Assembly (NCBI GenBank): GCA_964431805.1
Contig: CAYSKV010000010.1
Location: 1-35,693 of the forward strand
Origin: JACPHD01 sp964431805
GTDB taxonomy: Bacteria; Patescibacteriota; Patescibacteriia; Patescibacteriales; GWC2-42-12
Length of the DNA: 35,693 bases
Direction: 5' to 3'
In this document: positions 8,247-15,332 of the stretch, one piece after another
Position numbering within the stretch: position 1 is the first letter of the stretch
Layout of the letters: every line of letters starts with the position of its first letter
Position numbers and translations under genes: made by a program
Notes under the pieces: generated by a model
Told to the model about the DNA's origin: nothing
Databases searched by the model: none
What the model saw: the letters and a program-made list of their open reading frames with translations, nothing else

Positions 8247-8250
8247 AAAC

Positions 8251-8808
8251 TTAAAATTTTACATTCACCACTTCTTTTTGTTTAGCATCTTCAATGCCAA
8301 AAAATTCTCGAGATTTAAAACCTAACATGTTGCCGAAAATATTAGTCGGAAAAACCTGCAACTTAGTATTAAAGTCGCGCACATTGCCGTTGTAAAATCT
8401 GCGAGCTGCTTGGATTTTATCTTCGGTATCGGTTAACTCTCTTTGTAGTTCAAGAAAATTTTCATTAGCTTTTAAATTCGGATAACTTTCAGCTAAAGCA
8501 AAAATTGATTTTAAAGTATCGCTTAAAGCATTTTCGGCCTTAGCTTTCGCATCAGCGCTCCCAGCGTTCATAGCTGAATTGCGCGCTGTTATGACAGCAT
8601 CTAGAGTTGATTTCTCGTGCGCCGCATAACCTTTAACCGTTTCTACTAAATTAGGAATTAAATCATAACGTCGCTTAAGTTGGACGTCGATGTCTGACCA
8701 AGCTTCGTCAACACGAACTTTTAAACGGATTAAACCGTTATACATAGCGATTATTGCCACAACAAAAACAGCAATAACCCCTAAAATAATCCAGAGAACA
8801 GTAGTCAT
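8251..8808 (-). CDS. lemA: LemA family protein
   Basis: A 185-residue protein with one N-terminal membrane helix (about 4-25) followed by the diagnostic LemA stretch (VDEAWSDIDVQLKRRYDLIPNLVETVKGYA) and a long helical hairpin. The role of the family is unclear; genes are often next to htpX or M48 proteases, as here. It is first in a lemA-htpX-M24 peptidase run. The upstream 60 bases hold a REP-like palindrome (8818-8866) rather than a recognisable promoter. Confidence 0.92.
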   Translation of the reverse strand: MTTVLWIILGVIAVFVVAIIAMYNGLIRLKVRVDEAWSDIDVQLKRRYDLIPNLVETVKGYAAHEKSTLDAVITARNSAMNAGSADAKAKAENALSDTLKSIFALAESYPNLKANENFLELQRELTDTEDKIQAARRFYNGNVRDFNTKLQVFPTNIFGNMLGFKSREFFGIEDAKQKEVVNVKF

Positions 8809-8817
8809 AAATTTTTT

Positions 8818-8866
8818 ACCCCGCGAAATCCGGCCTTGCCGGAAGCGAAGCTTATTTCACTGGGGT
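8818..8866. repeat. REP-like nested palindrome upstream of lemA
   Basis: The outer arms ACCCCGCGAAAT and ATTTCACTGGGGT are imperfectly complementary. Inside are two small hairpins (CCGG-CCTT-GCCGG and AAGC-GAA-GCTT). The architecture matches the element at 6546-6601: the same ACCCCG...GGGGT ends with different inner hairpins. It fills the gap between the PP-loop gene's stop and lemA's start. Confidence 0.65.
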
Positions 8867-8869
8867 TAA

Positions 8870-9874
8870 TTAATTATTAAGTATATTTAATTTAACTTTT
8901 TTTCCTCTTGATTTAGTCGCGTAATACCCGGTTAAAACTAAACTTAAATCAATTATTTCTTCATCGGTTTTTTCTTCACCTATTTTTAATTCACCCATCT
9001 TTAATTCTTTGGGAACTTCAACTTCTCTAATATTTGACGCTGAATATTTTATACCCCTTATTAAACTTGTCGGACCATTTTCTTCAACTAACTCTATTAT
9101 TATATCTCCCTTTCTCGCCGATTTATTTAAATTTTCATTTTCTTTTTCATCTCGTCCAATAATTAATAAAACATTTTTATCATTTTTGTCTTTTAGCCAA
9201 AACACTCTACCATATCTTAATAATGTTATATCATTACCGTCACAATCAGGCCAAAATTCAAGTATTTTAAGTAGTTTTTCGCTAAATTCAGGATCAGTTA
9301 AGAGACAACCGCCGGCCGGACTAGAAAATTCTTTTATGCCATATTTTTTTACTAACTCCAGTTGTCTATGGCGTGATCGACCGCTAATATCTAATAATTT
9401 TCCTCTGATTAATTTACCTTGTTTTTCCGGTTCGCTTTCATTAAGTAATTTCGCCGATAGCGGCCTAACTAATTTTCCTTCGAGTCCAGAATTTTTTTCT
9501 ACAATTTCTAAAGCTTGTTTATTTTGAGACATTGGTCGTTGCCCTAAAACTTCGCCGGTCGCCACAAAATCAAACTTGTCTTTTTCCATTATCTCTTTGG
9601 CCTTTTTTAACATTAAAGTATGACAATCAATACAAGGATTCATATTTTTGCCGTAGCCATGCGCCGGATTTTTTACCATCTCTAAATGTTCATCAGTAAA
9701 ATCCGCTTCAATAAAATTTATACCTAATTGTTCGGCTGATTTTCTGGCTTTATCCGTGCTAAAAAAAACACTCTTAAAACTTAGGCCGACGACTTCGACG
9801 CCTTGTTCCATTAAAACTCGTGCCGCTAGCATTGAATCCAGTCCGCCCGATAATAGTACTAAGGCTTTAGACAT
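8870..9874 (-). CDS. PP-loop ATPase, tRNA thiolation (MnmA/ThiI-like) family
   Basis: A 334-residue protein with the N-type ATP pyrophosphatase loop LSGGLDS at 8-14, an NPCIDCH motif (C81, C84) and a third cysteine in PAGGCLLTD (C190). This pattern fits the group annotated as tRNA 2-/4-thiouridylase-like, in which uracil is adenylated and thiolated. The mid-region (GEVLGQRPMSQ, SGRSRHRQ) is typical of this subfamily and differs from canonical MnmA. The C-terminal 120 residues (HxxLxRYGRVFWL onward) look like an added RNA-binding-type domain. The exact nucleoside target is not determined. It lies downstream of the DUF3850 gene, separated by a short palindrome. Confidence 0.72.
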   Translation of the reverse strand: MSKALVLLSGGLDSMLAARVLMEQGVEVVGLSFKSVFFSTDKARKSAEQLGINFIEADFTDEHLEMVKNPAHGYGKNMNPCIDCHTLMLKKAKEIMEKDKFDFVATGEVLGQRPMSQNKQALEIVEKNSGLEGKLVRPLSAKLLNESEPEKQGKLIRGKLLDISGRSRHRQLELVKKYGIKEFSSPAGGCLLTDPEFSEKLLKILEFWPDCDGNDITLLRYGRVFWLKDKNDKNVLLIIGRDEKENENLNKSARKGDIIIELVEENGPTSLIRGIKYSASNIREVEVPKELKMGELKIGEEKTDEEIIDLSLVLTGYYATKSRGKKVKLNILNN

Positions 9875-9889
9875 ATATTTAACTTTGTC

Positions 9890-9910
9890 ATCCCGGGCTT
9901 GACCCGGGAT
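9890..9910. repeat. Short GC-rich palindrome (ATCCCGGG type)
   Basis: ATCCCGGGC and its complement around a TT(G) centre form a 9-bp-arm palindrome, in the context GTCAT...GATCCA. It is sharply more GC-rich than its surroundings. No T-run follows on either strand, so it is better read as a dispersed repeat than as a terminator. Confidence 0.6.
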
Positions 9911-9922
9911 CCATTTCCTTAT

Positions 9923-10183
9923 TTATTTTAAACTAATAATCTGATACCCATATTTTAAAACATCTTCTTCGGGGAAAATATTAACGTCTTTAGTTTTTAA
10001 AACACAGCCGACTTCTTTTTCAATTTGTCTGCCAGTATATTCTTTATTATTAGGATCCCATTCACGTAAAACTAAAATGTCGCCTGCTTTACATTCCCAG
10101 TCAGCTAATCTTAACTCAAAATTTTTCTCGCCGGAAAGTACTTTTTTAAAATATTCAATATTGGTTTTTTTCTCAATCTTCAT
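9923..10183 (-). CDS. DUF3850/ASCH-like small protein
   Basis: An 86-residue protein matching DUF3850 (ASCH/PUA-like fold): FKKVLSGEKNFELRLAD near the start, GDILVLREWDP in the middle and EYTGRQIEKEV after it, the usual order of that family. Such domains are thought to bind RNA or nucleotides. I place the start at ATG 10183 because family homology begins there; upstream codons would overlap the preceding gene. Its partner in the operon may be the PP-loop enzyme downstream. Confidence 0.72.
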   Translation of the reverse strand: MKIEKKTNIEYFKKVLSGEKNFELRLADWECKAGDILVLREWDPNNKEYTGRQIEKEVGCVLKTKDVNIFPEEDVLKYGYQIISLK

Positions 10184-10209
10184 ATTAAATCTTAAATTTT
10201 TTATATATT

Positions 10210-10524
10210 TCAAAAATCTGTTACACATCCGCAAAGAAAACTATCGCCTATGTTTATTAAGAATAATGGATAAAAAATAATGAGAAAATACAAAAAAATA
10301 GACCACCATTTTTTATACCATTCTAATTTAAAAAACTTCAAAATTAGATATATGCCAAATATTAAAACCAGAAGAAAAATTGCTATAAATAAAAATTCTC
10401 TAAAACTAGGTATTTCTTTATTTATTAAACTGCATTCAAAACCACAAAAATTAACAACTCTTATTCCAATTAAGCCGGCAATAGACCAATAAATTATAGC
10501 AAAACATTTAATAATGTTTTTCAT
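10210..10524 (-). CDS. Hypothetical small membrane protein
   Basis: A 104-residue protein, unrecognised. Three hydrophobic segments (about 5-25, 42-66 and 73-93) are separated by short charged loops. Four cysteines lie outside the membrane spans (CGFEC near 27-31, CGC near 98-100), suggesting disulfides or metal binding. It begins just downstream of the ileS stop and ends 26 bases before the DUF3850 start, so co-transcription is likely. A TATAAT at 10534-10539 on the minus strand, overlapping the ileS stop, could give it its own nearly leaderless transcript. Confidence 0.6.
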   Translation of the reverse strand: MKNIIKCFAIIYWSIAGLIGIRVVNFCGFECSLINKEIPSFREFLFIAIFLLVLIFGIYLILKFFKLEWYKKWWSIFLYFLIIFYPLFLINIGDSFLCGCVTDF

Positions 10525-10534
10525 ATATTTTGTA

Positions 10535-13474
10535 TTATATCTTTTTTATTCCTAATTTTACTATTTCTCCATTAACTTTTACTTCTTCGCCGTCTCCACC
10601 TTCAACAATTTTTTCGCTCAAAGTATCTTTTTTTAATTCTTCACTCATTTTCGCAAAAACATTTTTTATCATTTCCGAATCGCTCTGCCATGATAAAACT
10701 ATTTTATCTTGAATAGTTAATCCTTCGTTTTTGCGCAAATTATTAACTAAACGCACGATTTCTCGCTTTAAACCTTCTAATTGAAGCTCATCAGTTAAAA
10801 CAGTATCCAACTCAACCGATAATTCGCCTTTACCTTTTTTAGCAACTACATTTTTAACATTCAACTCATCCATAATTAAATTTTTATATTCATCTCGTAA
10901 TTCGTAATTTGTAATTGTTAATTGATTAAGTACTTGCCGAACCTTAATTCCGGCTTCATCTCTTTTTGCCAACCCCAACTCCACGATTTTTCTAACTTCT
11001 TCCATTTGTTTTAATATTTCCATATCTTCTTTTTCAATCGGGTCGTCATATAATGGCCATACCTCTAAATGCACACTTTTATTTTCATCTTTAAAATTAT
11101 TGCCAGTTACTTTTTGCCATAAAGTCTCGGCCATAAAAGGCATAATCGGAGCGATAATTTTAGATAATTCCAACAAAACAAATCCGGTAATTTTTATGGC
11201 CGCAGCCTGATCGGCAATATCCTCTGATTTAAATCGGTCTCGCGAACGCCTTAAATACCAGGTGGAAAAATCATTGATAAAATCGCTTATTGGCCGGGTG
11301 GCTTTCGGTAAATTATAGGCTTTCATATTTTCGGTTACGTCTTTAACTAAAATATTTAACTTCGCCATGATCCATTTATCTAAAACGTTTTCGCTTTGAG
11401 GCGTTGCAAATCCATCACCGCTGGCTTCCGTCTGATACATTTCATAAAATTTATAAACATTCCAGAGAATCATGATATTTTTGCGGAAAATATCTCTTAA
11501 ATCGCGCTCGTTAAAAAATAAATTTTCCGCTTGCATGACGGCCGAGATCATTAGATAAAAACGCAAAGCATCCACGCCGTATTCGTTAATCACTTTCCAG
11601 GGATCGGGATAATTCTTTTTGGACTTGCTCATCTTATCGCCCTTCTCGTTTAAAATCACGCCGGTGGCAATAACATTCTCAAAACTGTTGGAATCAAACA
11701 GGGCCACGGCCATGACATGCATCACATAAAACCAGGCTCTAGTTTGGGAAATATATTCGCTGATAAATTGCGCCGGAAAATTCTCTTCAAACTTTTCTTT
11801 GTTCTCAAATGGATAATGCATCTGGGCGAAGGGCATGGAACCTGATTCTACCCAGCAATCTAACACTTCGCTGATGCGTTTCATCTGACCTGCGCATTTG
11901 GCACACGGCCAGATTAGCTGGCTCACCTTATGAATATGAATATCGGTTATATTTTTTTGGCCGCTTTTTTCTTCCAACTCTTTAACTGAACCGATAACTT
12001 CCAACTGTCCGCATTGATTACAGCGCCAAACCGGAATCGGCGTGCCGAAATAACGGTTGCGGGAAAGATTCCAATCCGGCGCCTGCTCTATACCTAAAGC
12101 GAACCGGCCGTTTTTTAAATATTTCGGGAACCAATTGATACGCTCGTTTAGCTCAAGCATCCGCTTTTTTAATTTACTGACTGCCATAAACCAGGCCGGG
12201 ATGGCGTTATAGAATAACTGCGTATCACAGCGATGGCAAAAAGGATAAGAGTGCGCCAGCGCTTCAGTCGCGAGCACCAAGCCGCGCTTGTCTAAATCTT
12301 CAATCACCAGTTTATCAGCTTTTTTAAAATACACTCCTTTAAATTGTAGCGCAGCTTCATTAAAAATGCCTTTTTCATCCAGCATGGGAACGGCTGGCAG
12401 ATCGTATTTCAACCCGAGGTTATAATCGTCCTCGCCGTAAACCGACGCGATATGCACTATACCCGTGCCGTCTTCAGTGGTAACAAAATCAGCCGCAAAA
12501 ATTTGATAAACTTTTTTACCGCTCTGTTTAAACGCTGGCACGTCAAACAAAGGCTCATATTTCAAACCAACCAAATCTTTGCCTTTAATATCGTTATGCA
12601 CTATTTCAATTTCTTTATCTCTAAAAATTGTACCAGACAAAATCTTTGAGGCAGCAATTAACATCTCTTTTACTCCTTTAATTCTAAAGGCGGTATAGTC
12701 AATATCTCCTCCGACCGCTAAAGCCACGTTGCCCGGCAAGGTCCAGGGCGTAGTGGTCCAAGCAAGAATATAGGTTGAATTTTTTGTCTCTTTATCTGTG
12801 CCATATTTCTGGCCCGGCTTTAATTTAAATTTGGCATAAACACTAGTTTCCGTTATTTCTTTATAACTATTATCCATGGCGACTTCAAAATTGGAAATCG
12901 GAGTTTCACACCTGGGACAATATAATTGCACTTTCCGGCCTTGATAAATTAAATTTTTCTCATACAAATTTTTAAACGCCCACCAGACCGATTCCATATA
13001 ACTCATATCCATGGTTTTATAAGAATTCTTAAATTCCACCCAGCGGCCGATGCGGCGTATCATGACTTCCCAGATATCGGCATATTCTAAAACGCGCGAA
13101 CGGCAAGTTTCGCAAAATTTATCTATGCCTATTTTTTCAATTTCTTTTTTTCCGCTGACTTTTAAATCTTGCTCAATAATATTTTCAATAGGCAAACCAT
13201 GACAATCCCAACCCCAACGCCGTTCCACTTGATAACCTTGCATGGTCCAAAATCTTGGCATAACGTCTTTAGAAATACTTGAAAGCAAATGTCCATAATG
13301 CGGTTCACCCGTACCGAACGGCGGTCCGTCATAAAAAACATAGTCGCCGCGCGGCGCTTCTTTCTTTAAAGACTTCTCAAAAATTTCATTCTTTTCCCAA
13401 AAATTCAAAACCTCCTCTTCCATGGCCGGAAAAGGATTATTTGTCTGTTTTACTTCTTGTTTTTTATCAGCCAT
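10535..13474 (-). CDS. ileS: Isoleucine--tRNA ligase, IleS2 type
   Basis: About 979 residues. The class I signature is HYGH (59-62) within the GEPHYGHLL segment, and KMSKS is in GDKMSKSKKNYPDP. The editing domain and several CxxC pairs (YCPRCET, FCHRCD, CNQCG, CAKCAG) are visible. The WGWDCHGLPIE motif and PHYGHLL rather than HIGHALN put it in the eukaryote-like IleS2 group, which is generally poorly sensitive to mupirocin. I prefer ATG 13474 (MADKKQE); an in-frame GTG at 13492 is only 14 bases after the promoter's -10. The promoter lies within the 44-bp repeat at 13494-13537, so the block inserted upstream preserved ileS expression. Confidence 0.95.
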   Translation of the reverse strand: MADKKQEVKQTNNPFPAMEEEVLNFWEKNEIFEKSLKKEAPRGDYVFYDGPPFGTGEPHYGHLLSSISKDVMPRFWTMQGYQVERRWGWDCHGLPIENIIEQDLKVSGKKEIEKIGIDKFCETCRSRVLEYADIWEVMIRRIGRWVEFKNSYKTMDMSYMESVWWAFKNLYEKNLIYQGRKVQLYCPRCETPISNFEVAMDNSYKEITETSVYAKFKLKPGQKYGTDKETKNSTYILAWTTTPWTLPGNVALAVGGDIDYTAFRIKGVKEMLIAASKILSGTIFRDKEIEIVHNDIKGKDLVGLKYEPLFDVPAFKQSGKKVYQIFAADFVTTEDGTGIVHIASVYGEDDYNLGLKYDLPAVPMLDEKGIFNEAALQFKGVYFKKADKLVIEDLDKRGLVLATEALAHSYPFCHRCDTQLFYNAIPAWFMAVSKLKKRMLELNERINWFPKYLKNGRFALGIEQAPDWNLSRNRYFGTPIPVWRCNQCGQLEVIGSVKELEEKSGQKNITDIHIHKVSQLIWPCAKCAGQMKRISEVLDCWVESGSMPFAQMHYPFENKEKFEENFPAQFISEYISQTRAWFYVMHVMAVALFDSNSFENVIATGVILNEKGDKMSKSKKNYPDPWKVINEYGVDALRFYLMISAVMQAENLFFNERDLRDIFRKNIMILWNVYKFYEMYQTEASGDGFATPQSENVLDKWIMAKLNILVKDVTENMKAYNLPKATRPISDFINDFSTWYLRRSRDRFKSEDIADQAAAIKITGFVLLELSKIIAPIMPFMAETLWQKVTGNNFKDENKSVHLEVWPLYDDPIEKEDMEILKQMEEVRKIVELGLAKRDEAGIKVRQVLNQLTITNYELRDEYKNLIMDELNVKNVVAKKGKGELSVELDTVLTDELQLEGLKREIVRLVNNLRKNEGLTIQDKIVLSWQSDSEMIKNVFAKMSEELKKDTLSEKIVEGGDGEEVKVNGEIVKLGIKKI

Positions 13475-13493
13475 ATTATGAAAAAATTTCACG

Positions 13494-13537
13494 AATTATT
13501 AATTTATTTTAGCCTAAATTAAGCTAAATGTCAAAAA
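13494..13537 (-). repeat. 44-bp direct repeat, copy 1, containing the ileS promoter
   Basis: Identical base for base to 24937-24980; the flanking bases differ at both ends. On the minus strand it contains TTGACA (13534-13529), a 17-base spacer and TAAAAT (13511-13506), with a predicted start about 25 bases before ATG 13474. It forms the right-hand edge of the accessory block as transcribed (left in window coordinates). Confidence 0.9.
13506..13534 (-). promoter_or_regulatory. ileS promoter (TTGACA-17-TAAAAT)
   Basis: Perfect -35 hexamer, 17-base spacer and a five-of-six -10 hexamer within the direct repeat. It is the only strong promoter between ileS and the upstream block. Confidence 0.75.
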
Positions 13538-13694
13538 AATTTTTTATAAAAATCAAAGCGGAAAAAAGAGACTCATAATTTGTAAATCACAAGCTATTAA
13601 AATTAAATAACCTTAAATATTTACGTATCTATCTATTAATAAGATATGTAGAGAACATTAAAAATGATATTAATTTCATAATTTTATTTAAAAA

Positions 13695-13721
13695 AACGCT
13701 GCCGATTATACTGACAGCGTT
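13695..13721 (-). terminator. Intrinsic terminator of the rrf2-TSUP-small protein unit
   Basis: Stem AACGCTG (13695-13701) / CAGCGTT (13715-13721) with a 13-base loop that can pair further, followed on the minus strand by TTTTT. It lies 30 bases past the stop of the small protein. Bases 13538-13690 beyond it show no gene and no obvious structure. Confidence 0.7.
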
Positions 13722-13750
13722 ATATTAAAAAATATTAATTCCATAGAATC

Positions 13751-13963
13751 TTACTTCTTCACAATAGGTTGGTTTCGTAAAAATTTATAACAAAGTATAA
13801 AATTAAAAATGAGCATAATAAATACAACTTTAATTTTTTTCAACAAACTAGCTTCTCGCCAAAATTTATCTTTATCTTTAATGCCCATATAAGCATAAAA
13901 AAGACAAATCCTCTCCTGCGATTGCGAATATGTCTCACGGAATACTTCATATTCACTAAGCAT
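13751..13963 (-). CDS. Hypothetical small single-span membrane protein
   Basis: A 70-residue protein, unrecognised. A charged N-terminal half (Tyr, Glu and Lys rich, about 1-42) precedes one hydrophobic helix (about 45-63) and a basic tail (NQPIVKK). A near-perfect Shine-Dalgarno AGGAGG lies 6 bases before ATG 13963, which supports translation. It follows the TSUP transporter by 62 bases and precedes a terminator, so it is the last gene of the rrf2 unit and may be an accessory of the transporter. Confidence 0.6.
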   Translation of the reverse strand: MLSEYEVFRETYSQSQERICLFYAYMGIKDKDKFWREASLLKKIKVVFIMLIFNFILCYKFLRNQPIVKK

Positions 13964-14025
13964 TGGCGCCTCCTTTAAATGTTAAATTTTATAATTAATT
14001 ATATAGTTCGTTCTATCGTGGCTAA

Positions 14026-14778
14026 CTATCTCAGCCACACTTTCCAAAGAACAATTAATCCTTCAGCTAAAACAATGGCGGCCATGATAAATTTTAATTT
14101 TTTAGATGAGGCTATTTTGCTTAAAGCCCTAGGACCAAAGAATCCACCAATCGCAGCCCCCAGGCATAAGGGTATTGATAGCCACCAATCTGGAAAGCCT
14201 TTAAGCCAAACCCATAAAGCAAAACTAAATAAACAAATCGGCGCTTCAGCAAAATCCGTTGAACCGATTGCCCCTTTCTCTTTACGCCCATTAAGAATCA
14301 ATTGACCTCCAGCGACTAAAGGGCCATAACCTCCACCAGACAATGCTTTATTAAAAGCACTAGCGAAACCCAGAATGTAGATTTTAGTAGAAGTTAAATT
14401 AAAAGTCTTTCCCCAAAAAATCATCAACCCTATTACTATAACCAATAATGCAATATAAGTATTAAGGACTTTTGGCGAAATATTAACCGACACACATACA
14501 CCAATAATCGAAGCGATAATACCAGCACATGCAATTACTAAGGTAACTTTTCTATCTAACGCACCCTTAGAAAAATCGGCATTTCTATAAAAATGATGTC
14601 GCCATGAAGCCATAAAACCACCTATCGCCTGCGAAATAAGAATTGACGCGACGACGGTTTTCACATCGTACCCCATTATAATTAATAATGGTGACAATAT
14701 TGTGCCGTACATCATTCCTAAAAAACTGTCAATGAACTCCATTATAATCGCTAAAACTACTAACATCAAACTTTCCAT
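14026..14778 (-). CDS. TSUP/TauE-SafE family anion transporter
   Basis: A 250-residue membrane protein with about 7-8 hydrophobic helices. The N-terminal FIDSFLGMMYGTILSPLLII and the mid-protein NKALSGGGYGPLVAGGQL repeat are the two characteristic TSUP half-motifs. The family moves sulfite, sulfate, sulfoacetate and organosulfur anions. Proximity to CysD, CysNC and a CymR-like regulator favours sulfate or another sulfur anion as substrate. Direction of transport is not decided; sulfate uptake would supply PAPS synthesis. A strong AGGAGG precedes ATG 14778. It is 26 bases downstream of the regulator gene. Confidence 0.85.
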   Translation of the reverse strand: MESLMLVVLAIIMEFIDSFLGMMYGTILSPLLIIMGYDVKTVVASILISQAIGGFMASWRHHFYRNADFSKGALDRKVTLVIACAGIIASIIGVCVSVNISPKVLNTYIALLVIVIGLMIFWGKTFNLTSTKIYILGFASAFNKALSGGGYGPLVAGGQLILNGRKEKGAIGSTDFAEAPICLFSFALWVWLKGFPDWWLSIPLCLGAAIGGFFGPRALSKIASSKKLKFIMAAIVLAEGLIVLWKVWLR

Positions 14779-14804
14779 GATCTTTCCTCCTATATTATTT
14801 AAAA

Positions 14805-15206
14805 TTAAATTAAATCAGCTAAAGTGAATTTTTCTAAACGCTTCGCAATAAAATTTCTTATCTCTCGCAAAATATTAATTATTTTTACTTCTTTCTCAAG
14901 GGGAGTATGTGAAAAAAAATATTTGCTCACCGATTCGGTTGGCGCCAAAGCTCCATCCATTAAACGTATAATTTCCGCCACGGTTATTTTTTTTGCTGAA
15001 ACGGCTAAAGAATAACCGCCATTTATACCCCGTTTAGTTTTTATATAACGATTATTTTTTAAAATATAAAATATTTGCTCTAAATATTTTTTTGACAATC
15101 CATATTTTTTACAAATATCTTCTGACTTAATAAAATTATTTTTTCCGTATCTGGCAATATAGATTAAAGCCAATAAAGAATACTCGCTTTTAGTGGTTAA
15201 TTTCAT
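14805..15206 (-). CDS. Rrf2-family transcriptional regulator, CymR-like
   Basis: A 133-residue winged-helix regulator beginning MKLTTKSEYSLLALIYIARY, the standard Rrf2 N-terminus. The recognition helix LSKKYLEQIFYILKNN and wing TKRGINGGYSLA follow. It lacks the three-cysteine cluster of IscR/NsrR (only one Cys, in the DNA-binding domain), so it is not an obvious Fe-S sensor. The C-terminal APTESVSK region recalls CymR, the cysteine metabolism repressor of Firmicutes. I choose ATG 15206 over the in-frame ATG 15221 because AAGG precedes it and homology starts there; the frame further upstream is the promoter itself. It probably represses its own operon and perhaps the cys genes next door. Confidence 0.85.
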   Translation of the reverse strand: MKLTTKSEYSLLALIYIARYGKNNFIKSEDICKKYGLSKKYLEQIFYILKNNRYIKTKRGINGGYSLAVSAKKITVAEIIRLMDGALAPTESVSKYFFSHTPLEKEVKIINILREIRNFIAKRLEKFTLADLI

Positions 15207-15227
15207 ATACCTTGTTAACATTATATT

Positions 15228-15246
15228 GTCTATAAAGATTATAGAC
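15228..15246. promoter_or_regulatory. 19-bp palindrome over the rrf2 -10 box, candidate operator
   Basis: Perfect 7-bp arms GTCTATA / TATAGAC with a 5-base centre. The palindrome covers the -10 hexamer (15238-15243) and the expected transcription start. This position suits autorepression by the dimeric Rrf2 protein. It does not match the IscR or CymR consensus closely. Confidence 0.55.
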
Positions 15247-15266
15247 TTTTTGGTATTATCCGTCAA
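15238..15266 (-). promoter_or_regulatory. Promoter of the rrf2-TSUP unit (TTGACG-17-TATAAT)
   Basis: TTGACG at 15266-15261 and TATAAT at 15243-15238 are separated by exactly 17 bases. The start is expected near 15231, about 25 bases before ATG 15206. Confidence 0.8.
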
Positions 15267-15283
15267 GTGATTGCTTATAAATA

Positions 15284-15310
15284 AAAGACGGGGTTTTAAA
15301 ATCCGTCTTT
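15284..15310 (-). terminator. Intrinsic terminator after cysNC
   Basis: Stem AAAGACGG (15284-15291) / CCGTCTTT (15303-15310) whose loop can extend by TTTTAAAA pairing, followed on the minus strand by TTTATTTAT. It lies 22 bases past the cysNC stop and ends the eight-gene operon. Confidence 0.75.
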
Positions 15311-15332
15311 ATACTAACTTTTAATTACGCGA

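Noticed and set aside
9009..9527. 172-residue plus-strand frame opposite the PP-loop gene
   Set aside because: Ser/Phe-rich antisense shadow of a gene with intact catalytic motifs; no ribosome site or promoter.
15207..15266. A longer Rrf2 protein starting at the TTG at 15266
   Set aside because: That TTG is the -35 hexamer of the gene's own promoter and the region holds the -10 and operator.
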